Part shown: in pieces, positions 1 through 6,886 of the stretch
Layout of the letters: the number at the start of each line of letters is the position of its first letter
How positions within the stretch are numbered: position 1 is the first letter of the stretch
DNA from: an uncultured cyanobacterium
GTDB taxonomy: Bacteria; Cyanobacteriota; Cyanobacteriia; PCC-6307; Cyanobiaceae
NCBI GenBank assembly: GCA_903858015.1
Contig: CAIOGZ010000100.1
Location: 1-32,944 of the forward strand
Length of the DNA stretch: 32,944 nucleotides
Direction of reading: 5' to 3'
Made by a program: the position numbers and the translations under genes
Notes under the pieces: generated by a model
Seen by the model: only the letters and a program-made list of their open reading frames with translations
Told to the model about the DNA's origin: nothing
Databases searched by the model: none

Positions 1-621
1 CCCGAGCGGGGCGATCAGCCGCCACATCTGCTCACTCACCACCTCCGGCTGGCCGGCGATGGCGGCCTCGTAGACCAGGCGGGCGCGGGCGGCGGCGCGG
101 CGCACGCCGTCCTGCTCCTGGAAGCCGAGGTCGCTGAGTTCGAGCACCAGCTCCGCCACCGGCTCCGGCCGCGGCTGGAGCACAGGCGGCCGGTCGGTGG
201 GGAGACGGAGGCCGAGGGCGACAAGGAGGTCGTGGAGGGCGGCCGTGGCGCCGCCGGCACCGCTGCTCACCGAGATGTAGGTGGGCTCTTCCTCAAACAG
301 ACCCTCCAAAACTCCAAGCCGGGTGCCATTGAGGGAAAGGGGAATGACCGGGAATTGATCGCGACCTCTCTGGCCCTGAATCTGGATCCCGTATTGCACC
401 TCCTTCCCCACCCAGCGCGATTGCAGCGACTCAGGGCTCACCAGCACGGCCAGGCCCGCCGCAGCCTCAATCGCTGCCGTGATGTCACTCCAGAGCGGAT
501 CGCCACCCTTGAGCTGGCGTGAATCGATCCACACCGGTTGACCCATGTCCGCCAGGGCCTGCCGCAGCTCCCGCACGAAGCCGTCGTCAGCGCTGCTGTG
601 GGAGAGGAAGAGGTGGGCCAT
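1..621 (-). CDS. TIR-domain protein, C-terminus outside window
   Basis: The reading frame is open from an ATG at 621 to the left edge (207 codons), so the protein is partial. Residues 1-78 read as a TIR domain: an FLSHSSADD-type first strand at 4-13, a WIDSRQL segment at 31-37, and an SRWVGKE block at 68-74 whose Glu74 sits where TIR NAD-hydrolases carry their catalytic glutamate. After a proline-rich linker (about 141-155), residues 157-207 (ELVLELSDLGF... ending RLIAPLG) resemble, from memory only, a segment that precedes CHAT protease domains in large bacterial TIR/CHAT proteins. That part is inference and the rest is not visible. Bacterial TIR proteins often consume NAD+ in anti-phage defence. 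The gene lies just downstream of an attC-like site on the same strand, so it is either the next cassette or the gene flanking the array. Confidence 0.85.
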   Translation of the reverse strand, partial: MAHLFLSHSSADDGFVRELRQALADMGQPVWIDSRQLKGGDPLWSDITAAIEAAAGLAVLVSPESLQSRWVGKEVQYGIQIQGQRGRDQFPVIPLSLNGTRLGVLEGLFEEEPTYISVSSGAGGATAALHDLLVALGLRLPTDRPPVLQPRPEPVAELVLELSDLGFQEQDGVRRAAARARLVYEAAIAGQPEVVSEQMWRLIAPLG

Positions 622-830
622 CGGCGCGGTGTGCCGGGGTGGGGCCAGGGTAACCGGGGCAGGGTACGAAAAGAGCGCCACAGTTCGGAGCTGTCCTATG
701 GAGAGATCCGTCTAGCTTTCTTTGGTGCGGCTAACGCCAAGATCAGAAGCGGGCAGTGGCTCTGGCGTTAGCGGCAACCTCAGCTTCCGTCTTCTGCATC
801 TTGATGTTATACGGCATTAAATTATGCTTA
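622..830. other. Intergenic stretch holding the attC-like site
   Basis: This 209-bp gap separates the TIR gene from the HEPN-like gene. Its right half becomes AT-rich and contains the attC-like site described separately. The left half, 622-728, would be the leader of the TIR gene. No ribosome-binding site close to the TIR ATG is obvious. Confidence 0.6.
729..812 (-). repeat. attC-like recombination site (integron cassette)
   Basis: Read on the minus strand, the site begins with an inverse core GTATAAC (812-806). A 2-base spacer AT follows (805-804), then an arm CAAGATGCAGAAG (803-791). The loop is about 41 bases. The returning arm CTTCTGATCTTG (749-738) is followed by spacer GC and a core site GTTAGCC (735-729). 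The arms pair over 12 bp and leave one unpaired G (797) on the first arm. Together with the mismatched spacer, this is the layout known for integron attC sites. The site lies just 3' of the HEPN-like gene and in its orientation, as expected for a cassette. A 10-bp perfect inverted repeat (730-739 with 763-772) is nested in it. Confidence 0.75.
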
Positions 831-1571
831 TCAGCGAACTCCCAATCGAGAGGCTAAGCCAAATATCAGCATACGAGTCTCTGATAAAGCGCTCTCAACG
901 TCATCCAAGCAAGGGCGAAAACCTTCTTTGTGCACAACACGGTTGCGCAGGCTTGCAATGTTGCTTGCCTTTACACCACGAAGCAGCGAGCCAGTGTTAT
1001 CATCTGGGCATGTATCTAGAATTTTATCGGAGGAATCGCAACACATATCAGGAATCTTCTGAATTACTTCCATCGCTTCACCCATGGTCATCGGAGTCAT
1101 CCCCTGAATTGCAACACTTAGAAATACGTTCCGAAGCTTGCGATACGCCAGTTTCTCAACCCGCTCATAAAGGGCATCAGACAAAGCGTTATAGTTCTCT
1201 GCAGTTACAGGTTCCGGATCTTTTTTTATGGGTTCATCGACAAGAGTTTTGTACAGAAAATGGCTGAAGAAGAGTTCAAAAGCTTGCGCCAATGTCACGA
1301 TGCATAGCATGTATCGCTTCTCGTCCTTAAACGTATAGCACTGCATGATAAACTCTTGATAGGACGGGGAAATGATATCCCCATTTATATTAAACTGCTG
1401 CTCACATGATGAGTTTAAGCATTCAACTGTCTTGAAGCAGATGGGGCCGAAATCGGCAAACTCGGTGGCGCGATTGAAAATGTTCCAGTATCCGCAAATA
1501 GGACAACGGGCCTCGAAATTCTCATATGTAGCATGCTTGTCCGTGGAGTACGGGTGTTGGAGGTCGGTCAT
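831..1571 (-). CDS. Zinc-ribbon / HEPN-like protein, hypothetical
   Basis: The product is 246 aa with no family I can name confidently. The N-terminus has a CPIC pair at 23-26 and a second pair at C51 and C56, consistent with a zinc ribbon. The middle (about 80-150) is helical, with residues 86-110 (MLCIVTLAQAFELFFSHFL and onward) suggesting an amphipathic or buried helix. Residues 205-214 read IASLRNRVVH. This contains R209-x4-H214, the Rx4-6H motif of HEPN ribonucleases, in the helix setting common to HEPN proteins (LRNRVVHKEGF). HEPN proteins often act in toxin-antitoxin or anti-phage systems; the function here is inference. The gene is far more AT-rich than its surroundings and is bracketed by integron-type core sites, which indicates horizontal acquisition. 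The ATG at 1571 lies 26 bp after the upstream core site. Confidence 0.75.
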   Translation of the reverse strand: MTDLQHPYSTDKHATYENFEARCPICGYWNIFNRATEFADFGPICFKTVECLNSSCEQQFNINGDIISPSYQEFIMQCYTFKDEKRYMLCIVTLAQAFELFFSHFLYKTLVDEPIKKDPEPVTAENYNALSDALYERVEKLAYRKLRNVFLSVAIQGMTPMTMGEAMEVIQKIPDMCCDSSDKILDTCPDDNTGSLLRGVKASNIASLRNRVVHKEGFRPCLDDVESALSETRMLIFGLASRLGVR

Positions 1572-1596
1572 TTCACCATCTTGCTTGTCAAGCAGT

Positions 1597-1605
1597 CCGT
1601 ATAAC
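1597..1605 (-). repeat. Upstream cassette boundary (core-site copy)
   Basis: On the minus strand this reads GTTATACGG, 26 bp before the HEPN-like ATG. It is the exact reverse complement of CCGTATAAC at 814-806, the inverse core of the attC-like site at the other end of the gene. In integron cassettes the inverse core pairs with the cassette's own 5' core bases, so this match marks the two ends of one cassette of about 0.87 kb. Confidence 0.65.
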
Positions 1606-1652
1606 GCTTATTGGATGGTTTCCGAGAACCACGGCAGCGCTCCTGTTCTTGA

Positions 1653-1740
1653 CCGATAACCACCTCCTTGTTACCAAGCCAACCCTAGCTACCGCAGCCA
1701 GTTCACTGCAGAAGTGTTCGTTGTGAACAGTGGTTATCGG
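1653..1740. repeat. Inverted repeat, 11-bp arms
   Basis: CCGATAACCAC at 1653-1663 is repeated in reverse complement at 1730-1740, with 66 bases between. The arms contain GTTATCG, which looks like a core site, but I could not pair the inner bases into an attC fold. It may be a degenerate cassette site or a cruciform element. Confidence 0.5.
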
Positions 1741-1880
1741 ACCCGTTATCCACCTGTAGCCGTCACTAACGCCTGCTCTGCGGGCCGCCGAAGCAGCCGG
1801 GCAGTGATCAAGCATTCCCGAGGCTTTGCGTATAGACCTGCGGGTAATATATTTAATTCCTATTATTTTGGTCGGCCGAT

Positions 1881-1922
1881 TTAGCTGAAACGAATTAACT
1901 GAAACGACTTAACTGAAACAGA
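1881..1922. repeat. 14-bp tandem repeat, three copies
   Basis: Three adjacent units occur at 1881-1894, 1895-1908 and 1909-1922. They share the pattern TTARCTGAAACRRM with one or two differences each. They lie in AT-rich DNA at the border between the cassette region and the efflux operon. Function is unknown; they could be a protein-binding array or slippage products. Confidence 0.75.
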
Positions 1923-1962
1923 TCAATTTTGGCAAACCAGCTGGCAACAGGGCCCCTCCCCC

Positions 1963-2244
1963 TCAGATCTCCTCCGGCCCATCCGGCTCCCCCAGCTGGG
2001 TGAGGGCGAGCTGGCGCATGGTTTCGCCCCAGGCCCCGCAGCTGGCCGCGCCGGCCACCACCAGCACGGCCCCCAGCAGGGGGATCGGCTTGATCGGCTG
2101 GCCCGGCGTGTGGGCCGCCCGGTGCACCAGCAACATCAGCACCGTGCCCGCCAGGGCGGCCAGAGCGGAGGCGAAGAGGATGCGGCGGCGGTCTACCCGC
2201 AGCTGGCGACGCGGGCTATAACCCGGCGGAGGCGGCAGGGGCAT
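1963..2244 (-). CDS. Small two-helix membrane protein
   Basis: The product is 93 aa with a basic, proline-rich start (PLPPPPGYSPRRQLRVDRRR). Two hydrophobic segments follow, at about 21-42 and 54-72, and the tail is acidic. I do not recognise the family. It begins 36 bp after the stop of the RND pump gene on the same strand, so it is probably the last gene of that operon. Codon use matches the neighbours. Confidence 0.6.
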   Translation of the reverse strand: MPLPPPPGYSPRRQLRVDRRRILFASALAALAGTVLMLLVHRAAHTPGQPIKPIPLLGAVLVVAGAASCGAWGETMRQLALTQLGEPDGPEEI

Positions 2245-2280
2245 GGCGGCTGGGGCGGGCGGGTGGGGTGCGAGGGGCGT

Positions 2281-5200
2281 TCAGGCCTCGGTGGACTCGC
2301 CGGCTCCTTGGGCCGGCAGAGCCTCAGTCTTAGCGCTGGTGGGGAACCAGGAGGCCTCGAGCTGCTTCATCAGCACATAAAACGACGGCACCACGAACAA
2401 ACTGAGCACCGTGGCCACCAGCAGCCCGCCGAAGATCACGGCCCCCAATGAGCGCTGGCTGAGGGCGCCGGCGCCGGTGGCCACCATCAGCGGGAAGAAG
2501 CCGGCCAGGGCCGCCATGGCGGTCATCAGGATCGGCCGCAACCGGGAGCTGGCCGCGCCGAGCGCCGCCTCAGCTGCCGTCATCCCCCGCTCCATGCGCT
2601 GGTTGGCGAGGTCCACGATCAGGATTCCATTTTTGGCGGCCAACCCGATCAGGGTCACCAGCCCCACCTGGGCATAGACATTGTTCACCTGGCCCAGCAT
2701 CACCAGGAAGGCCAGGGCGCCCAGCATCGCCAGCGGCACCGTCATCAGGATGATCAGCGGATCGATGTAGCTGCCGTACTGGGCCGAGAGCACCAGGTAC
2801 ACCACCACGATGCCGAGGGCAAACACCAGGGTCGCCAGCGATCCCGCCTGCACCTCGGAGCGGCTGAGGGCCGACCAGGCCGAACCGATGTTGCTGAAGC
2901 CCATCTGGCGGAAGTTGGCCATCAGGCTGTCGATCGCCTGGCCGCTGCTGCGGCCGATGTTCTCCATGCCCTGGATCAGCACGGTGCGATAGAGATCAAA
3001 ATGGCTGATGATCGGTGGGGCACTGTCGAGCTGGGCCTTCACCACATTGGCAAGGGGGATTAGGTTGCCAGCCCTATTTGGTACATAGAGATTGTTGAGG
3101 GATTGAACGAGATTGCGATGGGCGCCATCGGCCTGCACGTAAACCTGGCGATATTGCTGCTGCTCGTAGGTTTGGTTCACAAAGCTACCGCCGGTTAGGC
3201 TGCCGAGCACCTGCATCGCCGTTCCGTAGTCGATGTCTAGCGAAGCCATCCGATCGCGGTCAACATCCAAGCGCCAGACGGGGGCATCGCTGACGAACTG
3301 GCTGTAGAGGTTGTAGAAGTTGCCCGTGGCCTTGGCGCTGCCGATCAACTTGCTCGACATCTGGGCCAGGTCGGTGGGGCTATAACCACCGTTGCTGAGG
3401 TCGTTGAACTGGAACGAGAGCCCCCCCTGGGCACTGAAGCCCGGCACCGCCGCCGGCGCTTGGGCCAGCACCAGGGCAGCGGGAATGGCGTGGAACTCCT
3501 TATTGAGCCGGGCAATGATCTCCCGGGCCGACTGGCCCTTGCCGCCCCGTTCTTCGATCGGCCTCAGTCCGAAGAAAAACAAACCCTGGTTGAGGGAACC
3601 GCCGTTGAATCCAGCCCCAGCCACGATCTCGCCGGAAACGATCTCCGCTTCCTTGGCGAGGATCGCCTGGGCCTTCGAGGCCACCTCCATCGTGGCCTCA
3701 ATCGAGGCCTGGGGTGCCAACTGGATGATGCCCAGGCCATAACCCTGGTCTTCGGTGGGCACAAAGCCGGTAGGGATGGCGGCGAAGGCCACCCCGGTCA
3801 GCACCACCCCGCCCACCAAGCCCAGGGCCACCAGCCGCCGCAGCCGGATCACCTGCTGCAGGCCCCGCCCATAGGCCCGCGAAAGCCGCTCAAAGCCGGC
3901 ATTGAAAGCCGTGAAAATCGGCATCAAGAAGCTGCCCACCACCGCCCCGAGCAGGCCGAGCAGCAGGGCCGCCAGCCAGCCGCCCGCCAGGGCGCCGTAC
4001 AGACCGCCAAACAAGCCGCCAATCAGGGTCCAGATCTTGCCGCGCGGCACGGTCTTGCCGCCGCCCAGCAGCAGGGCCGATTGCAACGGTTTGCCGCTGA
4101 TCGCGTTGAACGTCGACACGATGATCGAAAACACGATCGTGAGGGCGAACTGGCGGTAAATCACCCCGGTGGCGCCAGGGAAAAAGGTGACGGGCACGAA
4201 CACCGCCAGCAAAACCAGGGCCGTGGCGAGGATGGCGCCCGTGAGCTCCTTCATCGCGTTGGATGCGGCCTGGAAAGGGCGATCCCCTTCTTCAATCCGG
4301 GCCGACACCGCCTCCACCACCACAATGGCGTCGTCGACCACCAGGCCGGTGGCCAGGATGATGCCGAGCAAGGTGAGCTCGTTGATCGAGAAGCCGAAGC
4401 TCTTGACAAACACCAGGGCCCCGAGCAGGGCGATCGGCAGGGCTAGGGCCGGCACGGCGGTGGCTTTCCAATCCTGCAGGAATAGGAAGATGATCAGCAG
4501 CACCAGCACCACGGCATCGCGCAGGGCATCGAGGGCGCCGCTGATCGAAGCGTTGATGAAGTCGGTCTGGTCGAAGACTTTCTCCAGGACCACGCCGGGG
4601 GGCAAGGTGCTGCGGAATTGGCTCAACACCGCATCCACCGCCTTAGCGGTGCTGATCGCATTACTGCCAGGCAGCTGGATCACGCCAAAGCCCACGCAGG
4701 GGTGGCCCGTCTTGGCATTAATCGCCGACTGATTGAAATTCTGAAAGGCATATTCGGCGCGGCCCACATCGCCGATCCGAATCAGGCCACCATCGGGCCC
4801 CTTGGCCAGCACCACATCCTCAAACTCCTGCACCGTCTTGAGGTTGCCGTTCACCAGGATCGGGAAGGTGGTGCGATTGCTGCTGGTGGAAGGGGGGCCG
4901 CCGATGCTGCCGGCGATCACCACCTGGTTCTGGGACTTGAGCGCCGCCTCCACCGTGTTGATGCCCAGGTTGAAGCGGGCAAGCTTGAGGGGATCCACCC
5001 AAATGCGGAAGGCTGGATCACTGGCCCCGAACACATTCACCTGGCCCACACCGTCGGCCCGGGTAATCGGGTAGATGAGATTCAGCTGCAACAGGCCGTT
5101 GAGATAATTGCGATCAAACTGCCCCTGGGTAGAGGTGAGGTTGTATACGAGCAGATAGCTACTTGCCGTCTGCTGCACGGTTACCCCTTGGGCATTCACC

Positions 5201-5568
5201 TGGGGGGGGAGCTGGGGGGTGGCGGTCTGCACCCGATTGAGCACATTCACCTGATCAATATTGGGATCCGTGCCCGCCTTGAAATAAACATTGATCTGAC
5301 TACTACCCTCACCGGTGCTGGTAGACGTGATGTAATCCATCCCCGGCGCCCCATTAATCTGCGATTCCAGCGGGCCGGTCACCGCACTTTCCACGGTGAG
5401 GGCATCGGCGCCGGGCAGGTTGGCGTTCACCTGCACCGTGGGCGGCGCGATATTGGGCAGGTTTTCAATCGGTAGCAGCGGCAGGCAAATCAGGCCCGCC
5501 ATCAAGATCAAGATGCTGCACACCGTGCTGAGTACGGGGCGGCGAATAAAGGTATCGGAAAGACTCAT
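2281..5568 (-). CDS. RND efflux pump, AcrB/HAE1 type
   Basis: This 1095-aa inner-membrane proton antiporter would export hydrophobic compounds with the adaptor encoded just upstream. The N-terminus (SLSDTFIRRPVLSTV) is typical of HAE1 pumps. The proton-relay aspartates lie in GLVVDDAIVVVEAV (D412, D413) and the relay lysine in GLAAKNGILIV (K979). The two large periplasmic loops (about 35-335 and 600-905) are present. The length exceeds the usual 1030-1060 because of a Gly/Leu-rich hydrophobic stretch at about 504-548, between the first transmembrane bundle and the ATGR-like segment before the second loop. Its ATG overlaps the adaptor stop (5565-5568), so the two are translationally coupled. 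The substrate cannot be read from the sequence, and no outer-membrane TolC-type gene is in the window. Confidence 0.95.
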   Translation of the reverse strand: MSLSDTFIRRPVLSTVCSILILMAGLICLPLLPIENLPNIAPPTVQVNANLPGADALTVESAVTGPLESQINGAPGMDYITSTSTGEGSSQINVYFKAGTDPNIDQVNVLNRVQTATPQLPPQVNAQGVTVQQTASSYLLVYNLTSTQGQFDRNYLNGLLQLNLIYPITRADGVGQVNVFGASDPAFRIWVDPLKLARFNLGINTVEAALKSQNQVVIAGSIGGPPSTSSNRTTFPILVNGNLKTVQEFEDVVLAKGPDGGLIRIGDVGRAEYAFQNFNQSAINAKTGHPCVGFGVIQLPGSNAISTAKAVDAVLSQFRSTLPPGVVLEKVFDQTDFINASISGALDALRDAVVLVLLIIFLFLQDWKATAVPALALPIALLGALVFVKSFGFSINELTLLGIILATGLVVDDAIVVVEAVSARIEEGDRPFQAASNAMKELTGAILATALVLLAVFVPVTFFPGATGVIYRQFALTIVFSIIVSTFNAISGKPLQSALLLGGGKTVPRGKIWTLIGGLFGGLYGALAGGWLAALLLGLLGAVVGSFLMPIFTAFNAGFERLSRAYGRGLQQVIRLRRLVALGLVGGVVLTGVAFAAIPTGFVPTEDQGYGLGIIQLAPQASIEATMEVASKAQAILAKEAEIVSGEIVAGAGFNGGSLNQGLFFFGLRPIEERGGKGQSAREIIARLNKEFHAIPAALVLAQAPAAVPGFSAQGGLSFQFNDLSNGGYSPTDLAQMSSKLIGSAKATGNFYNLYSQFVSDAPVWRLDVDRDRMASLDIDYGTAMQVLGSLTGGSFVNQTYEQQQYRQVYVQADGAHRNLVQSLNNLYVPNRAGNLIPLANVVKAQLDSAPPIISHFDLYRTVLIQGMENIGRSSGQAIDSLMANFRQMGFSNIGSAWSALSRSEVQAGSLATLVFALGIVVVYLVLSAQYGSYIDPLIILMTVPLAMLGALAFLVMLGQVNNVYAQVGLVTLIGLAAKNGILIVDLANQRMERGMTAAEAALGAASSRLRPILMTAMAALAGFFPLMVATGAGALSQRSLGAVIFGGLLVATVLSLFVVPSFYVLMKQLEASWFPTSAKTEALPAQGAGESTEA

Positions 5569-6743
5569 GGGGCCTTGGTTGCGCTGGAGGCCTTTGTTGC
5601 GCTGGGGGCCTTGGTTGCGCTGGGGGCCGCCGCCATGCCGCCGGCAGGCTGGAGCATCGCCGTGGCCGGTTGCACCGAGAGCCCGCTGCGCAACTGGGCC
5701 AGGTTGCCCACCACCACCGTGTCGGCCACGGTTAGCCCCCCTAACACCGGGTAGGCGCCACCCTGGAGCGTGCCGAGGCTCACCGGCACCTGGATCACCA
5801 CCGGCAGATTGGCCAGGGGTTCCGGCTCGATGGCGCGGCCCAGGCGTTTCTTGGCCTCCTCCACGCTCACCGCCAGGAACACAAACGGCTTACCCGCCTG
5901 CAGCAACACCGCCTGCTGGGGGATGGCCAGCACCTTCTGCTGGGCGAACACCAAAGTGGCATTGACCCGTTCGTTGTTGCGCAGGGAGCCATCCGGATTG
6001 TTGAACTCGGCTTTGACCAACAGGGTCTGGCGCTCCTTGTCGAGGGCGGGGGCCACGAAGATCACCCGGCCCATCGCCTTCGGCCTGCGGGGATCGGGGC
6101 CCTTCAGGATCACCGGCAGACCCGGCCGCACCCGATCAGCCAACTCACCTGGCACATCAATGCGCACCCACAGTTTGCTGTTATCGATCACGCTGGTCAC
6201 CACCTCCCCGGGCTTAATCACATCGCCAAGCTTGAAATTAAGATTGCCCACATAACCGGGAATTGGTGCCACTACATTTTTATAGGCAAGCGTAGCCAGG
6301 GAGGCGTTGAGGGAGTCGCGGCTCTGGATCGCCTGGGTCACGTAGTAGTCCCGGTCCTTGGTGGATACGGCACCCTGCTGGTTGAGGAAGATATAGCGCT
6401 CGGCATTGAGGCGATTCTTGCGGGCTTCGGCGGCATTGGCATTGACCGTGGCCTGCTGCTGCAGCTGATCGAGCCGGAAAAGCGGCTGGCCCTGCTTCAC
6501 AGGCTGCCCCTCGTAGACCGGCAGCGCCGTGATCCGACCCGCAATCTCCGAGGCAAGCCGCACCTCGCGGATTGCTTCGAGGGTGCTTTGGTAATCGGCC
6601 GCGTCCAGGGTGATCAAAGGCCGGGGATTGAGCAGGCGCACCTGGGGCGGTACGGCGGCCGGAGGCCGGCTCTCCGAACAGCCCGCCACCAGAACCACCC
6701 CGCCCAAACCCAGCGCTAAGCCAATCGAAAAAAAGGAGCGCAC
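5565..6743 (-). CDS. RND membrane-fusion adaptor lipoprotein (HlyD/AcrA family)
   Basis: This is the periplasmic adaptor that would link the downstream pump to an outer-membrane channel. From a GTG at 6743 the protein starts VRSFFSIGLALGLGG and reaches a lipobox-like VAGC, giving a classical lipoprotein signal. An ATG at 6809 is also in frame but would add 22 residues ahead of the signal, so GTG is preferred. The order of the AcrA family is visible. A first lipoyl half (YEGQPVKQGQPLFRLD) is followed by a coiled hairpin rich in Q, N and A, a second lipoyl half (VVAPIPGYVGNLNFKLGDVIKPGEVV), then beta-barrel and membrane-proximal domains. The C-terminus ends in an odd SATKAP repeat of three to four units, encoded by an 18-bp tandem repeat. 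It is divergent from rarA. Confidence 0.92.
   Translation of the reverse strand: MRSFFSIGLALGLGGVVLVAGCSESRPPAAVPPQVRLLNPRPLITLDAADYQSTLEAIREVRLASEIAGRITALPVYEGQPVKQGQPLFRLDQLQQQATVNANAAEARKNRLNAERYIFLNQQGAVSTKDRDYYVTQAIQSRDSLNASLATLAYKNVVAPIPGYVGNLNFKLGDVIKPGEVVTSVIDNSKLWVRIDVPGELADRVRPGLPVILKGPDPRRPKAMGRVIFVAPALDKERQTLLVKAEFNNPDGSLRNNERVNATLVFAQQKVLAIPQQAVLLQAGKPFVFLAVSVEEAKKRLGRAIEPEPLANLPVVIQVPVSLGTLQGGAYPVLGGLTVADTVVVGNLAQLRSGLSVQPATAMLQPAGGMAAAPSATKAPSATKASSATKAP
5571..5624. repeat. 18-bp tandem repeat, three copies, coding
   Basis: Units lie at 5571-5588, 5589-5606 and 5607-5624 and differ at one or two positions. On the minus strand they encode the repeated SATKAP at the C-terminus of the adaptor. 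The array ends just before the overlapping start of the pump gene. Confidence 0.85.
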
Positions 6744-6886
6744 ACAATCCGTCAGTCCGGCCAAAACCTTACGCGAAGGGTCCCTTGGGCTCCCAGCTGG
6801 CCAGCCCATGGGCAGCCGCCGAGCTGATCGGCCCCAGGCAAGGGGCTGGCAGGGCGGCGCCAGGATGGCGGGGTGCCTGAGCCAGC

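Larger units (their letters stand above)
1572..1962. other. Intergenic region with core sites and repeats, no clear gene
   Basis: This 391-bp stretch shows no convincing gene. It holds four things: a core-site copy GTTATACGG (1605-1597, minus), an 11-bp inverted repeat (1653-1663 with 1730-1740), another core-like GGCGTTAGTG (minus, around 1764-1773), and a 14-bp triple repeat (1881-1922). A 75-codon minus frame at 1588-1815 is arginine-rich, shows no domain, and is not supported. Confidence 0.6.

Noticed and set aside
730..772. 10-bp perfect inverted repeat as a simple terminator
   Set aside because: It lies inside an element whose longer arms, spacer mismatch and extrahelical base fit attC better; no T-run follows. 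A terminator role in addition is not excluded.
824..1267. 147-codon plus frame within the AT-rich gene
   Set aside because: Antisense to the HEPN-like gene, which has ordered cysteine pairs and an Rx4H motif; the plus frame shows nothing comparable.
1588..1815. 75-codon minus frame
   Set aside because: It crosses the inverted repeat and core-like sites, has no plausible ribosome-binding site and shows no domain.
1881..1922. CRISPR array
   Set aside because: Units are directly adjacent with no spacers and only 14 bp long.
3460..5475. Two long plus-strand frames across the pump gene
   Set aside because: Antisense of the RND pump; His/Gln/Arg-rich shadow sequences.
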